A stretch of DNA of 64,000 nt from NCBI GenBank assembly GCA_035634055.1, contig DASQDR010000055.1:1-64000 (forward strand), given 5' to 3'. The stretch comes from JAICTV01 sp035634055. Its GTDB lineage: Bacteria; Planctomycetota; Phycisphaerae; Tepidisphaerales; Tepidisphaeraceae. Positions 1-8,240 of this stretch are shown here, in pieces. Positions within the stretch are counted from its first letter, which is position 1. Every line of letters starts with the position of its first letter. The notes beneath the pieces are model-generated. The model did not search any database. It was not told the origin of the DNA and worked only from the letters and a program-made list of their open reading frames with translations. Position numbers and translations under genes: made by a program.

Positions 1-1
1 A

Positions 2-1726
2 CTCATCAACAAGAGCGAGAAGCCGGTGCTTTACGTCGGCGGCGGCGCGATCATCGCCGGGGCGGCCGACGCGCTGACGAAGGTCGCCAACAAGGGCAAC
101 ATCCCCGTCACCACCACGCTGCTCGGCCTCGGGGCGTTCGACGAGCTCTACAAGACGCCCGCCAAGTTCATCCTCAATCGCCACGAGCAGGCCTCCGGCC
201 ACTGTGCCGACGGCTACGCCCGCGTGACCGGCAAGCCGGGCGTCTGCATCGTCACCAGCGGCCCGGGCGCGACGAACACCGTCACCCCGCTCGCCACCGC
301 GCAGATGGACTCGATCCCGATGATCGTCTTCAGCGGCCAGGTGCCGACGAAGGTGATCGGCAATGATGCCTTCCAGGAAGCCGACGTCACGGGCATCACC
401 CGGCCGTGCACGAAGTGGAATTATCTCATCAAGGACATCCGCGAGCTGCCGCGCGTGGTCAACGAGGCGTTCCTCGTCGCCACCAGCGGGCGCCCCGGGC
501 CGGTGCTGATCGACCTGCCGAAGGACGTGCAGGTGGCCGTGCTCAACGAGGAGGTGGACGACACCCCGCGCGAGCACATCCTCAAGCGCAAGAAGACGGC
601 GATGTCCGGCGGCAGCCAGAAGCAGGTCATGGACGCCGTCGAGCTGATCAACAAGAGCGAGAAGCCGGTGCTGTACGTCGGCGGCGGCGCCATCATCGCC
701 GGCGCGGGCGACGCGCTGACCAAGGTCGCCAACAAGGGCAACATCCCCGTCACCACCACGCTGCTGGGGCTCGGCGCCTTCGACGAGCACTCGCCGCTGA
801 GCATGTACATGCTCGGCATGCACGGCAGCGCCTTCGCCAACTACGCGGTGCAGGAGTGCGACTGTCTAATCGCCGTCGGCGCCCGGTTCGACGACCGCGT
901 CACCGGCAACCTCGCCACCTTCGCCCCGCACGCCAAGATCATCCACATCGACATCGACCCCTCGTCGATCTCCAAGAACGTGGACGTGGACGTGCCGGTG
1001 GTCGGCGACGCGCGGGCGTCGCTGGAGGCGCTGCTCGAGCACATCGAGTACCGCGACCGCAAGGACTGGCACGCGCAGATCAACGCCTGGAAGAAGCGCT
1101 ACCCCTTCAAGTATTTCGACGATAGCAAACACAGCAAGCCGCAGTACGTCATCGAGGAGATCAACAAGCAGACCGCCGGCGAGGCGGTCATCACCACCGG
1201 CGTCGGGCAGCACCAGATGTGGGCCGCCCAGTTCTACCGCTGGCGCCGCCCGCGGCAGATGATCACGTCCGGCGGGCTCGGCACCATGGGGTACGGCCTG
1301 CCGTCGGTCATGGGCGCGCAGCTCGGCGCCCCGGGCAAGGTCTGCATCGACATCGACGGGGACGCCTCGTTCCTGATGACGTGCTACGAATTAGCCACCA
1401 TCGCCGAGTACGACATCCCGGTGAAGATCGTGATCCTCAACAACGACTTCCAGGGGATGGTCAAGCAGTGGCAGGACCTGTTCTACCAGCGCCGCTACAG
1501 CAACACGCCGATGAAGAACCCCAACTTCAGCAAGATGGCCGAGGCCTACGGCATCCGCGGCATGCGCTGCGAGAACAAGTGCGACGTGGAAAAGACGGTC
1601 AAGGAAATGCTCGACCACAAGGGCCCGGTCCTGGTCGACTTCTTCGTCGAGCCCAACGAGCACGTCTACCCGATGGTCCCCGCCGGCAAGGGCCTGCACG
1701 AGATGGAGATGGGGACGCTGGCGTGA
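2..1726 (+). CDS. ilvB: Acetolactate synthase large subunit, 5' partial, with duplicated internal segment
   Basis: This is the TPP- and FAD-dependent enzyme that condenses pyruvate with pyruvate or 2-oxobutyrate in branched-chain amino acid synthesis. Visible signatures are the N-terminal TPP domain with RHEQASGHCADGYAR (catalytic Glu, near nt 178-222), the central FAD-domain segment, and the C-terminal TPP domain with GLGTMGYGLPS, DIDGDASF and ILNNDFQGMV (near 1275-1460). The frame is open to the window edge, so the true start lies upstream; the GTG at 26 falls inside a conserved segment and is not a real start. Oddity: nt 2-145, encoding the start of the central domain (INKSEKPVLYVGGG...GAFDE), repeat at 644-787 in the same frame with 10 mismatches, nine of them silent. 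The copy sits where the first part of the N-terminal TPP domain should be, joined at FDE to LYKTPAKF. No ilvN follows. Confidence 0.93.
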   Translation, partial: LINKSEKPVLYVGGGAIIAGAADALTKVANKGNIPVTTTLLGLGAFDELYKTPAKFILNRHEQASGHCADGYARVTGKPGVCIVTSGPGATNTVTPLATAQMDSIPMIVFSGQVPTKVIGNDAFQEADVTGITRPCTKWNYLIKDIRELPRVVNEAFLVATSGRPGPVLIDLPKDVQVAVLNEEVDDTPREHILKRKKTAMSGGSQKQVMDAVELINKSEKPVLYVGGGAIIAGAGDALTKVANKGNIPVTTTLLGLGAFDEHSPLSMYMLGMHGSAFANYAVQECDCLIAVGARFDDRVTGNLATFAPHAKIIHIDIDPSSISKNVDVDVPVVGDARASLEALLEHIEYRDRKDWHAQINAWKKRYPFKYFDDSKHSKPQYVIEEINKQTAGEAVITTGVGQHQMWAAQFYRWRRPRQMITSGGLGTMGYGLPSVMGAQLGAPGKVCIDIDGDASFLMTCYELATIAEYDIPVKIVILNNDFQGMVKQWQDLFYQRRYSNTPMKNPNFSKMAEAYGIRGMRCENKCDVEKTVKEMLDHKGPVLVDFFVEPNEHVYPMVPAGKGLHEMEMGTLA

Positions 1727-1741
1727 TGATTTGAACCACCG

Positions 1742-1765
1742 GGGGCGGCTCCAATGAGCCGCCCC
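1742..1765 (+). terminator. Hairpin terminator after ilvB
   Basis: A perfect 9-bp stem, GGGGCGGCT pairing with AGCCGCCCC around the loop CCAATG, begins 15 bases after the ilvB stop. The following T-tract is weak (TGCTCATTT), so efficient intrinsic termination is inferred from stem strength and position only. Confidence 0.6.
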
Positions 1766-1796
1766 TGCTCATTTCAGCGCGAGGTGCGAACCGGCC

Positions 1797-2042
1797 ATGG
1801 CAGCGAAGAAGGAGAAGGTCCTCGCCGAAGCGCTGGCGCTGAGCGCCAAGGAGCGGGAGCTGCTCGCGCTGGAACTGTGGCGCAGCCTGGACGGCGACGC
1901 GCAGGAGCAGGTTTGGGACGCCTGGTCCGAGGAAATTCATCACCGGCTTGAGGCGCTGGAACGCGGCCAGGTGAAGGCGATTCCGGGCGAGCAGGTCATG
2001 CGCGAGGCGCGGAAGTTGGTTCGCAAGACGCGCACCGCGTGA
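1797..2042 (+). CDS. Antitoxin-like addiction module component (81 aa)
   Basis: This small acidic helical protein has the shape of the planctomycete/cyanobacterial 'putative addiction module component' family (RelB/ParD-like antitoxins): LSAKERELLALELWRSL near residues 15-30, then WDAWSEEIHHRLEALERGQ and the closing PGEQVMREARKLV. These features match family antitoxins that pair with a downstream ParE/RelE toxin. Its stop overlaps the GTG of the following toxin frame, the usual coupled arrangement. The partner toxin is broken by an in-frame stop, so this antitoxin may now be unpaired. The ATG at 1797 is chosen because the family motif begins almost at once; no strong Shine-Dalgarno sequence is visible. 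Family assignment is by pattern, not by search. Confidence 0.75.
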   Translation: MAAKKEKVLAEALALSAKERELLALELWRSLDGDAQEQVWDAWSEEIHHRLEALERGQVKAIPGEQVMREARKLVRKTRTA

Positions 2043-2347
2043 GCCACCGGCACCGGTACCTGCCCGAGGCGCAGGCGGACCTCGTCGCCGCCGTGCGCTA
2101 GTACGAGCAACGAGTTCAGGGCCTGGGTGACGACTTTTTGGATCAGGTGGAAGCCGCCATCGCCGACGCGTGCCAGCACCCGCAGCGCTGGCCGGTATTT
2201 ACGGGGCGCGTCCGCAAACGCAGTGTCAGGCGGTTCCCCTACGCCGTTCTTTGCCTCGTGCACGAGAGCGTTGTGACGATCCTCGCGGTTGCAGACCTGC
2301 GCCGCGGCCCGCGCTGGTTCAAGCGCCGGCTCAGGGGGCGGCGCTGA
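2039..2347 (+). pseudogene. ParE/RelE-type toxin broken by an in-frame TAG
   Basis: Reading from the GTG at 2039, which overlaps the antitoxin stop, gives a short toxin-like protein: HRYLPEAQADLVAAVR, then TAG at 2099-2101, then YEQRVQGLGDDFLDQVEAAI and later RRFPYAVLCLVHESVVTILAVADLRR. ParE-family toxins have a conserved WYE motif at exactly this point, so the TAG most simply replaces a TGG (Trp) codon. The remainder stays in frame to the TGA at 2345-2347, including the conserved RRFPY and ILAVADLRRGP segments near the C-terminus. A shortened product could begin at the TTG at 2138 but would lack the first helices. I read this as a recently inactivated toxin beside its antitoxin. Confidence 0.8.
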
Positions 2348-2464
2348 TCGCGCGCGGGTGCGGGCGGTCCGGAACGTGCTTCACATCTCGCGCGTATCGC
2401 ACCGCAAACCCGCGCGGTACCCTCTGCGGCAATCGCCTCGACGCGCCAACAACAAGGGGACCAC

Positions 2465-3739
2465 ATGCGAAGCGCCGCTCTGCTCTGGTTGGCCGCGCTA
2501 ATCGCGATCATCGGCATGACGGGTTCGCTCGTCGCGCAGCAGTCCCCGGAACGACCCGGTTCGCCGGTCACGCACCTTCGGATGCTCAGTGAAGCGCTAA
2601 CGTGGTACGCTGCCGACCATAGGGGCTTCTTTCCCGGAGATCTTAGCAAGTTGGAGCGGTACGTCCGCGGATCCAGCGCGCCCTCGGGATGGCAATTCGT
2701 GCTCCTGGCGGGGCAGGGCACGAGGGTCAGTCAGTGGCGCGGCGGTCCCCTGGTGTTGGCGGTCCGTAACGAGGGTGGCGGGGGCGGCGGCGGCGGCGAC
2801 GCAGGCACCATCAGCATCGCGTACCTCGATGGCCGGGTGCAGACATACGTGCGGGCGAACGATGCGGACCTTGAGCAGCGCCCGGTGCCTCCCGCGGCCC
2901 CTGTGGAAACCGCCGCCGATCCCGTCGCCGTCGAGACCGCGCTCACGCCCGCCGCCGCCGCCCTTGCAGGCGCGGCGGTCACCCGGCCCGCTCCGCCGGC
3001 CACCGCGCCCAGCGGCGACGTCGCGGACAATCTCATCGGCGCGTGGAACCTGCCCGTTGGCGGCTACCTCGCGACCTACCACTTCGAGCGCCACGGCACC
3101 TTCACGCTCGAATTCGCGCTCGACCCGGAGGCGCGCCCCGGCCAGCCGCTTTCGGGCCTGGGCAAGTCGGCCGGCACCTGGCGGCTCGAAGGCGGCGGGC
3201 GTCGCATCGTCATGACCAACACCGCCAGCAGCACTCCCTTCACCGTCGTGGGCGAGCGGGAGGAGGCGGACGTCGACAGCCTCTCCGCCGATTCGCTCGT
3301 CCTGCGCACCACCAACCGCAAGGGGCAGACCGAGCGCGTGAAGCTCGCCCGCGCCGTGCCGTTCGTGAAGGGACAGCGCGACAACGACAAGATCGTCGGC
3401 ACGTGGACGCGCGAGGGCGGGCAAGTGCTGGTGCTGGCCGACTCCGGGCTCGCCGTCATGGCGCCGTACAAGGGCGAGTGGGCGCAGCGCGGGCAGACGC
3501 TGACGCTGGTGATGGAACCGATGGAGCGGCAGGGCGCGGGCATGGGTGCCGCTGATGCCCGCGCGGGCGCCGGCGCGGCGATGCGCGCGCGTCCGGGCGC
3601 GGCGGCCGGGCGTCCGCCGACGCGGCAGGAGTGGCAGATCGATCTCGTCGACGAGACGACGCTGGTGCTGACGCGGAGCATCGTCCGCGCCGGCCGGCCC
3701 GAGCCGCCGATGACGCTGACGTTCCTTCGCGCGAAGTAA
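2465..3739 (+). CDS. Secreted protein with prepilin-like remnant and two repeated beta domains
   Basis: This 424-aa protein begins with a signal peptide (LLWLAALIAIIGMTGSLVAQ, residues 6-25). Residues about 35-60 (LRMLSEALTWYAADHRGFFPGDL) and 115-125 (SIAYLDGRVQTYV) resemble the body and the H-X9-DG-like end of DUF1559-type pseudopilins, but the N-terminal methylation motif is absent. After a poly-Gly run and an Ala/Pro-rich linker come two similar segments, LIGAWNLPVGGYLATYHF near residue 195 and IVGTWTREGGQVLVLADSG near 310, each followed by a strand-rich stretch that ends in basic/aromatic residues. This suggests a duplicated lipocalin-like or DUF-type beta domain. A good Shine-Dalgarno sequence (AAGGGG, about 2454-2459) supports the ATG. 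Function unknown; probably periplasmic or surface-exposed. Confidence 0.75.
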   Translation: MRSAALLWLAALIAIIGMTGSLVAQQSPERPGSPVTHLRMLSEALTWYAADHRGFFPGDLSKLERYVRGSSAPSGWQFVLLAGQGTRVSQWRGGPLVLAVRNEGGGGGGGGDAGTISIAYLDGRVQTYVRANDADLEQRPVPPAAPVETAADPVAVETALTPAAAALAGAAVTRPAPPATAPSGDVADNLIGAWNLPVGGYLATYHFERHGTFTLEFALDPEARPGQPLSGLGKSAGTWRLEGGGRRIVMTNTASSTPFTVVGEREEADVDSLSADSLVLRTTNRKGQTERVKLARAVPFVKGQRDNDKIVGTWTREGGQVLVLADSGLAVMAPYKGEWAQRGQTLTLVMEPMERQGAGMGAADARAGAGAAMRARPGAAAGRPPTRQEWQIDLVDETTLVLTRSIVRAGRPEPPMTLTFLRAK

Positions 3740-4228
3740 CCACCCAGCGCCGCCCCCGAAGAGCCGAGAGTGAACGGCCCTGGTCCGATGGCCGTTGCCG
3801 CGTCGTCCCCCGCGCGATCGGCCGCGTGATCCGCAGCGCGATCCGCAGCGCGATCCGCAGCGCGATCCACCTCGGTTCCGCCGCGTCATCCGCCGCCCCA
3901 CCAGCCGCGCCGTGCCCCGGCGCGCCGTGAGGCGGCCATCCCTGCGTTATTTCCCGCGCCGCCGCGCGCGGGGCGTCTTGCTCTGGCGGCTGTTTACCTC
4001 CCATCAAACTGCCGGCCGGCTCACACGGCGCGCCCGGCTGCGGTGGATAACGTGGCGGCGCAGCATCAGCGCGTTGTTCGGGAGGCGTTCGTTGTGCTAC
4101 AAGTCGACGTGGGCGCGCCACGGAACCGGCGCCGCCCGCGACGTCCACACGGGCACGGACGCCACCGTCATCGCGACAACCGAAAAACCAGTACCGCGCG
4201 CGCTCGCCTCGCAGCCCAGGGAAGGACC
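3740..4228. other. Gene-free gap before dnaE
   Basis: No convincing gene lies in these 489 bases. Open frames here are GC-driven, arginine-rich and lack ribosome binding sites. The only structure seen is the 12-bp tandem repeat at 3828-3869. The dnaE frame is open upstream to 4043, but the encoded peptide does not look like DnaE. Confidence 0.6.
3828..3869. repeat. 12-bp tandem repeat, three full copies plus partial
   Basis: The unit GATCCGCAGCGC occurs at 3828-3839, 3840-3851 and 3852-3863 without mismatch, followed by a partial GATCC. It lies between the secreted protein and dnaE. Perfect copies imply recent expansion by slippage. Confidence 0.9.
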
Positions 4229-7200
4229 ATGCCGAACGGGTCGTTCGTCCATCTTCACGTCCACACCCACTACTCGCTGCTCGACGGCGCCTGCCGCTGC
4301 TCGGACCTGGTCAAGCGGACCAAGGCGCTGGGGATGGACTCGATCGCCATCAGCGACCACGGGTGCATGTTCGGCGTGATCGAGTTCTACAACGAGGCGA
4401 AGAAGGAAGGGATCAAGCCGATCATCGGGATGGAGGCCTACATGGCCCCCGGCGACCGGCGCGACCGCCAGCAGGTCAACGGCGAGTCGGCCTTCCACCT
4501 GCTGCTGCTGGCGCAGGACCTGGAGGGGTACCAGAACCTCGTCAAGCTCTCCTCGATCGCGTACCGCGAGGGGTTCTACTACAAGCCGCGGATCGATAAG
4601 GAAATCCTTCGTGAGTACGGCAAGGGGCTGATCGCCACCAGCGCGTGCCTGGGCGGCGAGGTGGCGTCGTCGCTCATGAAGCGCGACGCCGCCGCCGCGC
4701 GCAGGGCCGCCGAGACGTATGCCGAGATCTTCGGCGAGCGGTTCTTCATCGAGGTGCAGAAGCACATCAAGGAGCAGGACCAGGTCAACCCCGAGCTGGT
4801 CGAGGTGGCGCAGAAGCTGGGCGTCGGGCTGGTGGCGACGAACGACGTGCACTTCCTGAACAAGGAGGACCACTTCGCCCACGACGTCCTGTGCTGCATC
4901 AGCATGGGCCGGCTGGTGAACGAGGAGAACCGGCTCAAGTACCCGACGGAGCTCTACCTCAAGAGCCCCGACGAGATGCGGCAGGTGCTCGGCCACTACG
5001 ACGGCGCGATCGACAACACCGTGCGCATCGCGGCGATGTGCAACCTGGAGCTGGACTTCAAGAAGCGCTACGCGCCGGTCTACAAGGTGCCGCCGGAGAA
5101 GTTGCGGGAAGAAGCGACGGAGCCACGGAGCGACGAAGCGACGGAGGGGGAAGGCGAGCAATCGACTTCTTCTTCCGACCCTTCGTCGCTGCGTGCCTCC
5201 GTCGCTCCGTCGCTCTCCACTTCCCCTTCTCCGCTTCCCGACGACGAACGCTACCTCCGCCAGCTCTGCGAGGACGGGCTGACCTGGCGTTACGGCACCA
5301 CCGATGTCGCGCCCGACGTCCGCGAGCGGCTCGCCAAGGAGCTCGACGTCATCGCCGCCAAGAACTTCTGCTCCTACTTCCTGATCGTCTGGGACTTCTG
5401 CAACTACGCGCGCGAGAACGGCATCCCCGTCGGCGCCAGGGGCTCGGGCGTCGGCACGATGGTCGGCTACCTGCTCGGGCTGTGCAACGTCGACCCGATC
5501 AAGTACGGGCTGCTCTTCGAGCGGTTCATGGACCCCAGCCGCAACGAGATGCCGGACATCGACATCGACATCTGCCAGGACGGCCGCGGCAAGATCATCG
5601 AGTACGTCCGCGACAAGTACGGCCACGTGGCGCAGATCATCACCTTCGGGACGCTGGCGGCCAAGGCGGCGTGCAAGGACGTCGGCCGCGTCCTCGGCGT
5701 CCCGCTGGCGGAGATCGACAAGCTCACCAAGCTCATTCCCGGCACGCCCGGCACCACGCTGAAGAAGGCGATGGACCAGGTCCCCGACCTGAAGAACCTG
5801 TACGACGCCAACCCGCAGACCCGGCAGGTGATCGACCTGGCGCAGAAGCTCGAAGGGCTCTGCCGCAACGCCGGCTGCCACGCCGCCGGCGTGATCATCG
5901 CCGACCAGCCGCTCGACAGCATCGTCCCGCTTTACCGCGACAGCGACGGCAACGTCCTCACCCAGTTCGAGGGCCCGGTCTCCGAGAAGTGCGGCCTGCT
6001 CAAGATGGATTTTCTCGGGCTGCGCACGCTCACCACCCTGACGCGCAGCATCGACCTGGAACACCAGACGCGCCCCCACCGCGGCGGCGAGGCCGCGCTC
6101 CGCGCGCAGCACTCGGCGCTTCCCCACCCGCGCCCGCCGGTCCCGCGCGACGGGCGCGACCGCATCGACATCGAGAAGATCGACCTCGCCGACCAGAACG
6201 TGTTCGACCTGTTCAAGCGCGGGCAGACCAAGGGGATCTTCCAGTTCGAGTCCGGCGGGATGCAGGACCTGCTGATGAAGATGCAGCCCGACCGCATCGA
6301 GGACCTCATCGCCGCCAACGCGCTCTATCGCCCGGGGCCGATGGAGTTGATCCCCACCTACTGCAACCGAAAGCACGGCCGCGAGCAGGTGCCGAGGATC
6401 CACCCCGTGATGGACGCCATCCTGGCCGAGACCTACGGCATCATGGTCTACCAGGAACAGGTGATGCAGATCTTCAACCAGCTCGGCGGCATCGCGCTGG
6501 CGGACGCCTACAAGCTGATCAAGGCGATCAGCAAGAAGACCGTCGACGTGATCGCCAAGTTCCAGCCCGCCTTCATCCAGGGGACCATGGCCAAGGGCGT
6601 GGGCAAGGAGCAGGCGGAGGAGATCTTCGACCTGATCCTGAAGTTCGGCGGGTACGGGTTCAACAAGTCCCACTCCACCCGCTACGCGATCGTCGCTTAC
6701 CAGACGGCGTACATGAAGATCTACCACCCGGTGGAGTACATGGCCGCCCTGCTCACGTTCGAAATGGGCTCGACGGAAAAGGTCGTGGAGTACATCGAGG
6801 ACTGCCGCCGCCTCACCCTCCCCGACGGCACGCGTGGCATCAAGGTCCTGCCGCCGGACGTGAACATCTCGGACAAGGATTTCACGCCGGTCTACATCGA
6901 GGGCGAGACCGGTAAGCGCAAGCGCAAGGTCCTCACGAAGGACGGCGTCATCCGCTTCGGGCTCATGGCCGTGCGCGGCGTCGGGGAGAAGGCGGTCGAG
7001 GCGGTCATCGAGGAGCGGCGCAAGGCCGGGGACTTCAAGAGCCTCTACGAGTTCTGCGAGCGCGTGGACATGCGGCAGGTGAACAAGTCCACGCTCGAGG
7101 CGCTGATCAAGTGCGGCGCGTTCACCTCCATCGGCGCCCGCCGGGCGCAGCTCCTGGAGATCCTCGAGCGCGCCGTCGAGATGGGCCAGCAGTCCCAGCA

Positions 7201-8143
7201 CGACAAACGCGCCGGGCAGATGAACATGTTCGGCGGCGGAGGGGGCGGCGGCGGCGGAGGCGGCGCGGGCGGCGGCGGCTCACCTGCCGTGCAGTCCAGC
7301 GCCGCCCACATGGGCGGCGCCCTGCCGGACGTCCCCGAGATCCCCTCGGCCGACCTCCTCAAATTCGAGAAGGAGCTGCTCGGCTTCTACATCACCAGCC
7401 ACCCGCTCACCGAGCACCAGGCGACCCTCGACCGCTACATGACCGCCAGCACGCGCGAGGCGATGGCGCTGGGCGAGGGGACCGAAGTGCTCATCGGCGG
7501 CATGTTCTCCGCCGTCCGCTCCAAGGTCGCCAAGACCGGCCGCAGCGCCGGCCAGCGCTGGGCGATCCTCGAACTGGAGGACCTGGAGGGGAAGATCGAG
7601 GGGATGGCCTTCGCCGAGACCTACGCCGACATCTCCGCCCGCTACCCCGGCGTGCTCGCCAACGAGCGGATCGTGCTGATGCGCGGTAAGGTCGACAAGC
7701 GCCGCGAGACGCCGTGCATCATGGTCACCGACGTCATCCCCATCGAGGCGGCCGTCGGCCTGCTCACCACCAGCATCGGCGTCAAGCTCGACCGCGCCCG
7801 GCACAATTCGTCCACCTTCGCCGACCTCAGGGACGTGCTGCGCAAGCACCCGGGCAAGAAGGAGATTTACCTCCAGGTGCAGGCCGCCGACGGCACCAAG
7901 GTCTCGCTCAAGGTCAACGGCGACCTCGGCGTGAAGCTGACCCGGGACCTCGTGGACGACCTCGAGCGCCTGCTCGGCAACGGCTCGGTCCAGCTCGGCG
8001 GCGACGGCCAGAAACGCATGAAGCGCCTCGCCCAGCAACAGCTTTTCAGGGAAGAGCAACAGGCCGACCCGCCGCCCTCGCAGGCAGACCTCAATGACGC
8101 CGCCCTGGCGGAAATGGACTTGGTCGACAGCGCCGCGGAATGA
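4229..8143 (+). CDS. dnaE: DNA polymerase III alpha subunit
   Basis: This is the replicative polymerase catalytic subunit, 1304 aa from the ATG at 4229. That start is chosen because MPNGSFVHLHVHTHYSLLDG is the normal N-terminus and AGGGAAGG lies just upstream. Order of parts: PHP domain (HLHVHTHYS, residues 8-16), palm with GARGSGVGTMVGYLLG (near 404) and the catalytic Asp cluster PDIDIDI (near 443), CHAAGVII (near 550), fingers and HhH (QLLEILERAVEMG near 975), OB-fold and C-terminal tail. Three unusual insertions are visible: an acidic then Ser/Pro-rich stretch at about residues 292-340, between PHP and palm, made by an inverted-repeat element; an Arg/Pro/His-rich stretch at about 611-643 before the IDIEKIDL motif; and an 11-Gly run near residues 1002-1012. 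All keep the frame, so the enzyme is presumably functional. No other replisome gene is adjacent; holA lies 39 kb away. Confidence 0.97.
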   Translation: MPNGSFVHLHVHTHYSLLDGACRCSDLVKRTKALGMDSIAISDHGCMFGVIEFYNEAKKEGIKPIIGMEAYMAPGDRRDRQQVNGESAFHLLLLAQDLEGYQNLVKLSSIAYREGFYYKPRIDKEILREYGKGLIATSACLGGEVASSLMKRDAAAARRAAETYAEIFGERFFIEVQKHIKEQDQVNPELVEVAQKLGVGLVATNDVHFLNKEDHFAHDVLCCISMGRLVNEENRLKYPTELYLKSPDEMRQVLGHYDGAIDNTVRIAAMCNLELDFKKRYAPVYKVPPEKLREEATEPRSDEATEGEGEQSTSSSDPSSLRASVAPSLSTSPSPLPDDERYLRQLCEDGLTWRYGTTDVAPDVRERLAKELDVIAAKNFCSYFLIVWDFCNYARENGIPVGARGSGVGTMVGYLLGLCNVDPIKYGLLFERFMDPSRNEMPDIDIDICQDGRGKIIEYVRDKYGHVAQIITFGTLAAKAACKDVGRVLGVPLAEIDKLTKLIPGTPGTTLKKAMDQVPDLKNLYDANPQTRQVIDLAQKLEGLCRNAGCHAAGVIIADQPLDSIVPLYRDSDGNVLTQFEGPVSEKCGLLKMDFLGLRTLTTLTRSIDLEHQTRPHRGGEAALRAQHSALPHPRPPVPRDGRDRIDIEKIDLADQNVFDLFKRGQTKGIFQFESGGMQDLLMKMQPDRIEDLIAANALYRPGPMELIPTYCNRKHGREQVPRIHPVMDAILAETYGIMVYQEQVMQIFNQLGGIALADAYKLIKAISKKTVDVIAKFQPAFIQGTMAKGVGKEQAEEIFDLILKFGGYGFNKSHSTRYAIVAYQTAYMKIYHPVEYMAALLTFEMGSTEKVVEYIEDCRRLTLPDGTRGIKVLPPDVNISDKDFTPVYIEGETGKRKRKVLTKDGVIRFGLMAVRGVGEKAVEAVIEERRKAGDFKSLYEFCERVDMRQVNKSTLEALIKCGAFTSIGARRAQLLEILERAVEMGQQSQHDKRAGQMNMFGGGGGGGGGGGAGGGGSPAVQSSAAHMGGALPDVPEIPSADLLKFEKELLGFYITSHPLTEHQATLDRYMTASTREAMALGEGTEVLIGGMFSAVRSKVAKTGRSAGQRWAILELEDLEGKIEGMAFAETYADISARYPGVLANERIVLMRGKVDKRRETPCIMVTDVIPIEAAVGLLTTSIGVKLDRARHNSSTFADLRDVLRKHPGKKEIYLQVQAADGTKVSLKVNGDLGVKLTRDLVDDLERLLGNGSVQLGGDGQKRMKRLAQQQLFREEQQADPPPSQADLNDAALAEMDLVDSAAE
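5108..5241. repeat. In-frame inverted-repeat element inside dnaE
   Basis: The left half uses purine-rich words (GCGACGGAG, CCACGGAGCGAC, GAAGCGACGGA). The right half carries their reverse complements (CTTCGTCGCTGCG, CCTCCGTCGCTCC, GTCGCTC) and then a 7-bp-period tail (GCTCTCC, ACTTCCC, CTTCTCC, GCTTCCC). The element adds about 45 codons, acidic in the left half (EATEPRSDEATEGEGE) and Ser/Pro-rich in the right. Word content and layout resemble the intergenic repeats elsewhere in this window, so an intergenic-type element appears to have entered an essential gene without breaking its frame. Confidence 0.75.
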
Positions 8144-8157
8144 GGGAGAAGAGGGTT

Positions 8158-8190
8158 ATCCACGAATCTTCACGAATCGACACGAATGAA
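8158..8190. repeat. 10-bp-period CACGAAT repeat
   Basis: Three copies of CACGAATxxx occur just after the dnaE stop (CACGAATCTT, CACGAATCGA, CACGAATGAA). A near-identical unit lies at 8749-8780. The two flank a degraded gene. Confidence 0.8.
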
Positions 8191-8240
8191 GAGGAGGCGC
8201 AACGGCGGCGGCGGCCGACCCTTCCGGTCCCGCCGCCGCC

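Noticed and set aside
4043..4228. Longer dnaE start
   Set aside because: The extra 62 residues do not look like DnaE, and ATG 4229 has a ribosome site followed by the conserved opening.
5110..5240. Frameshift or assembly error in dnaE
   Set aside because: The frame is kept on both sides and the inserted words match the style of other repeats in the window, so a real element is more likely.
4097..7201. 1034-codon open frame antisense to dnaE
   Set aside because: dnaE is unmistakable on the plus strand. The antisense frame has only GC-driven composition.
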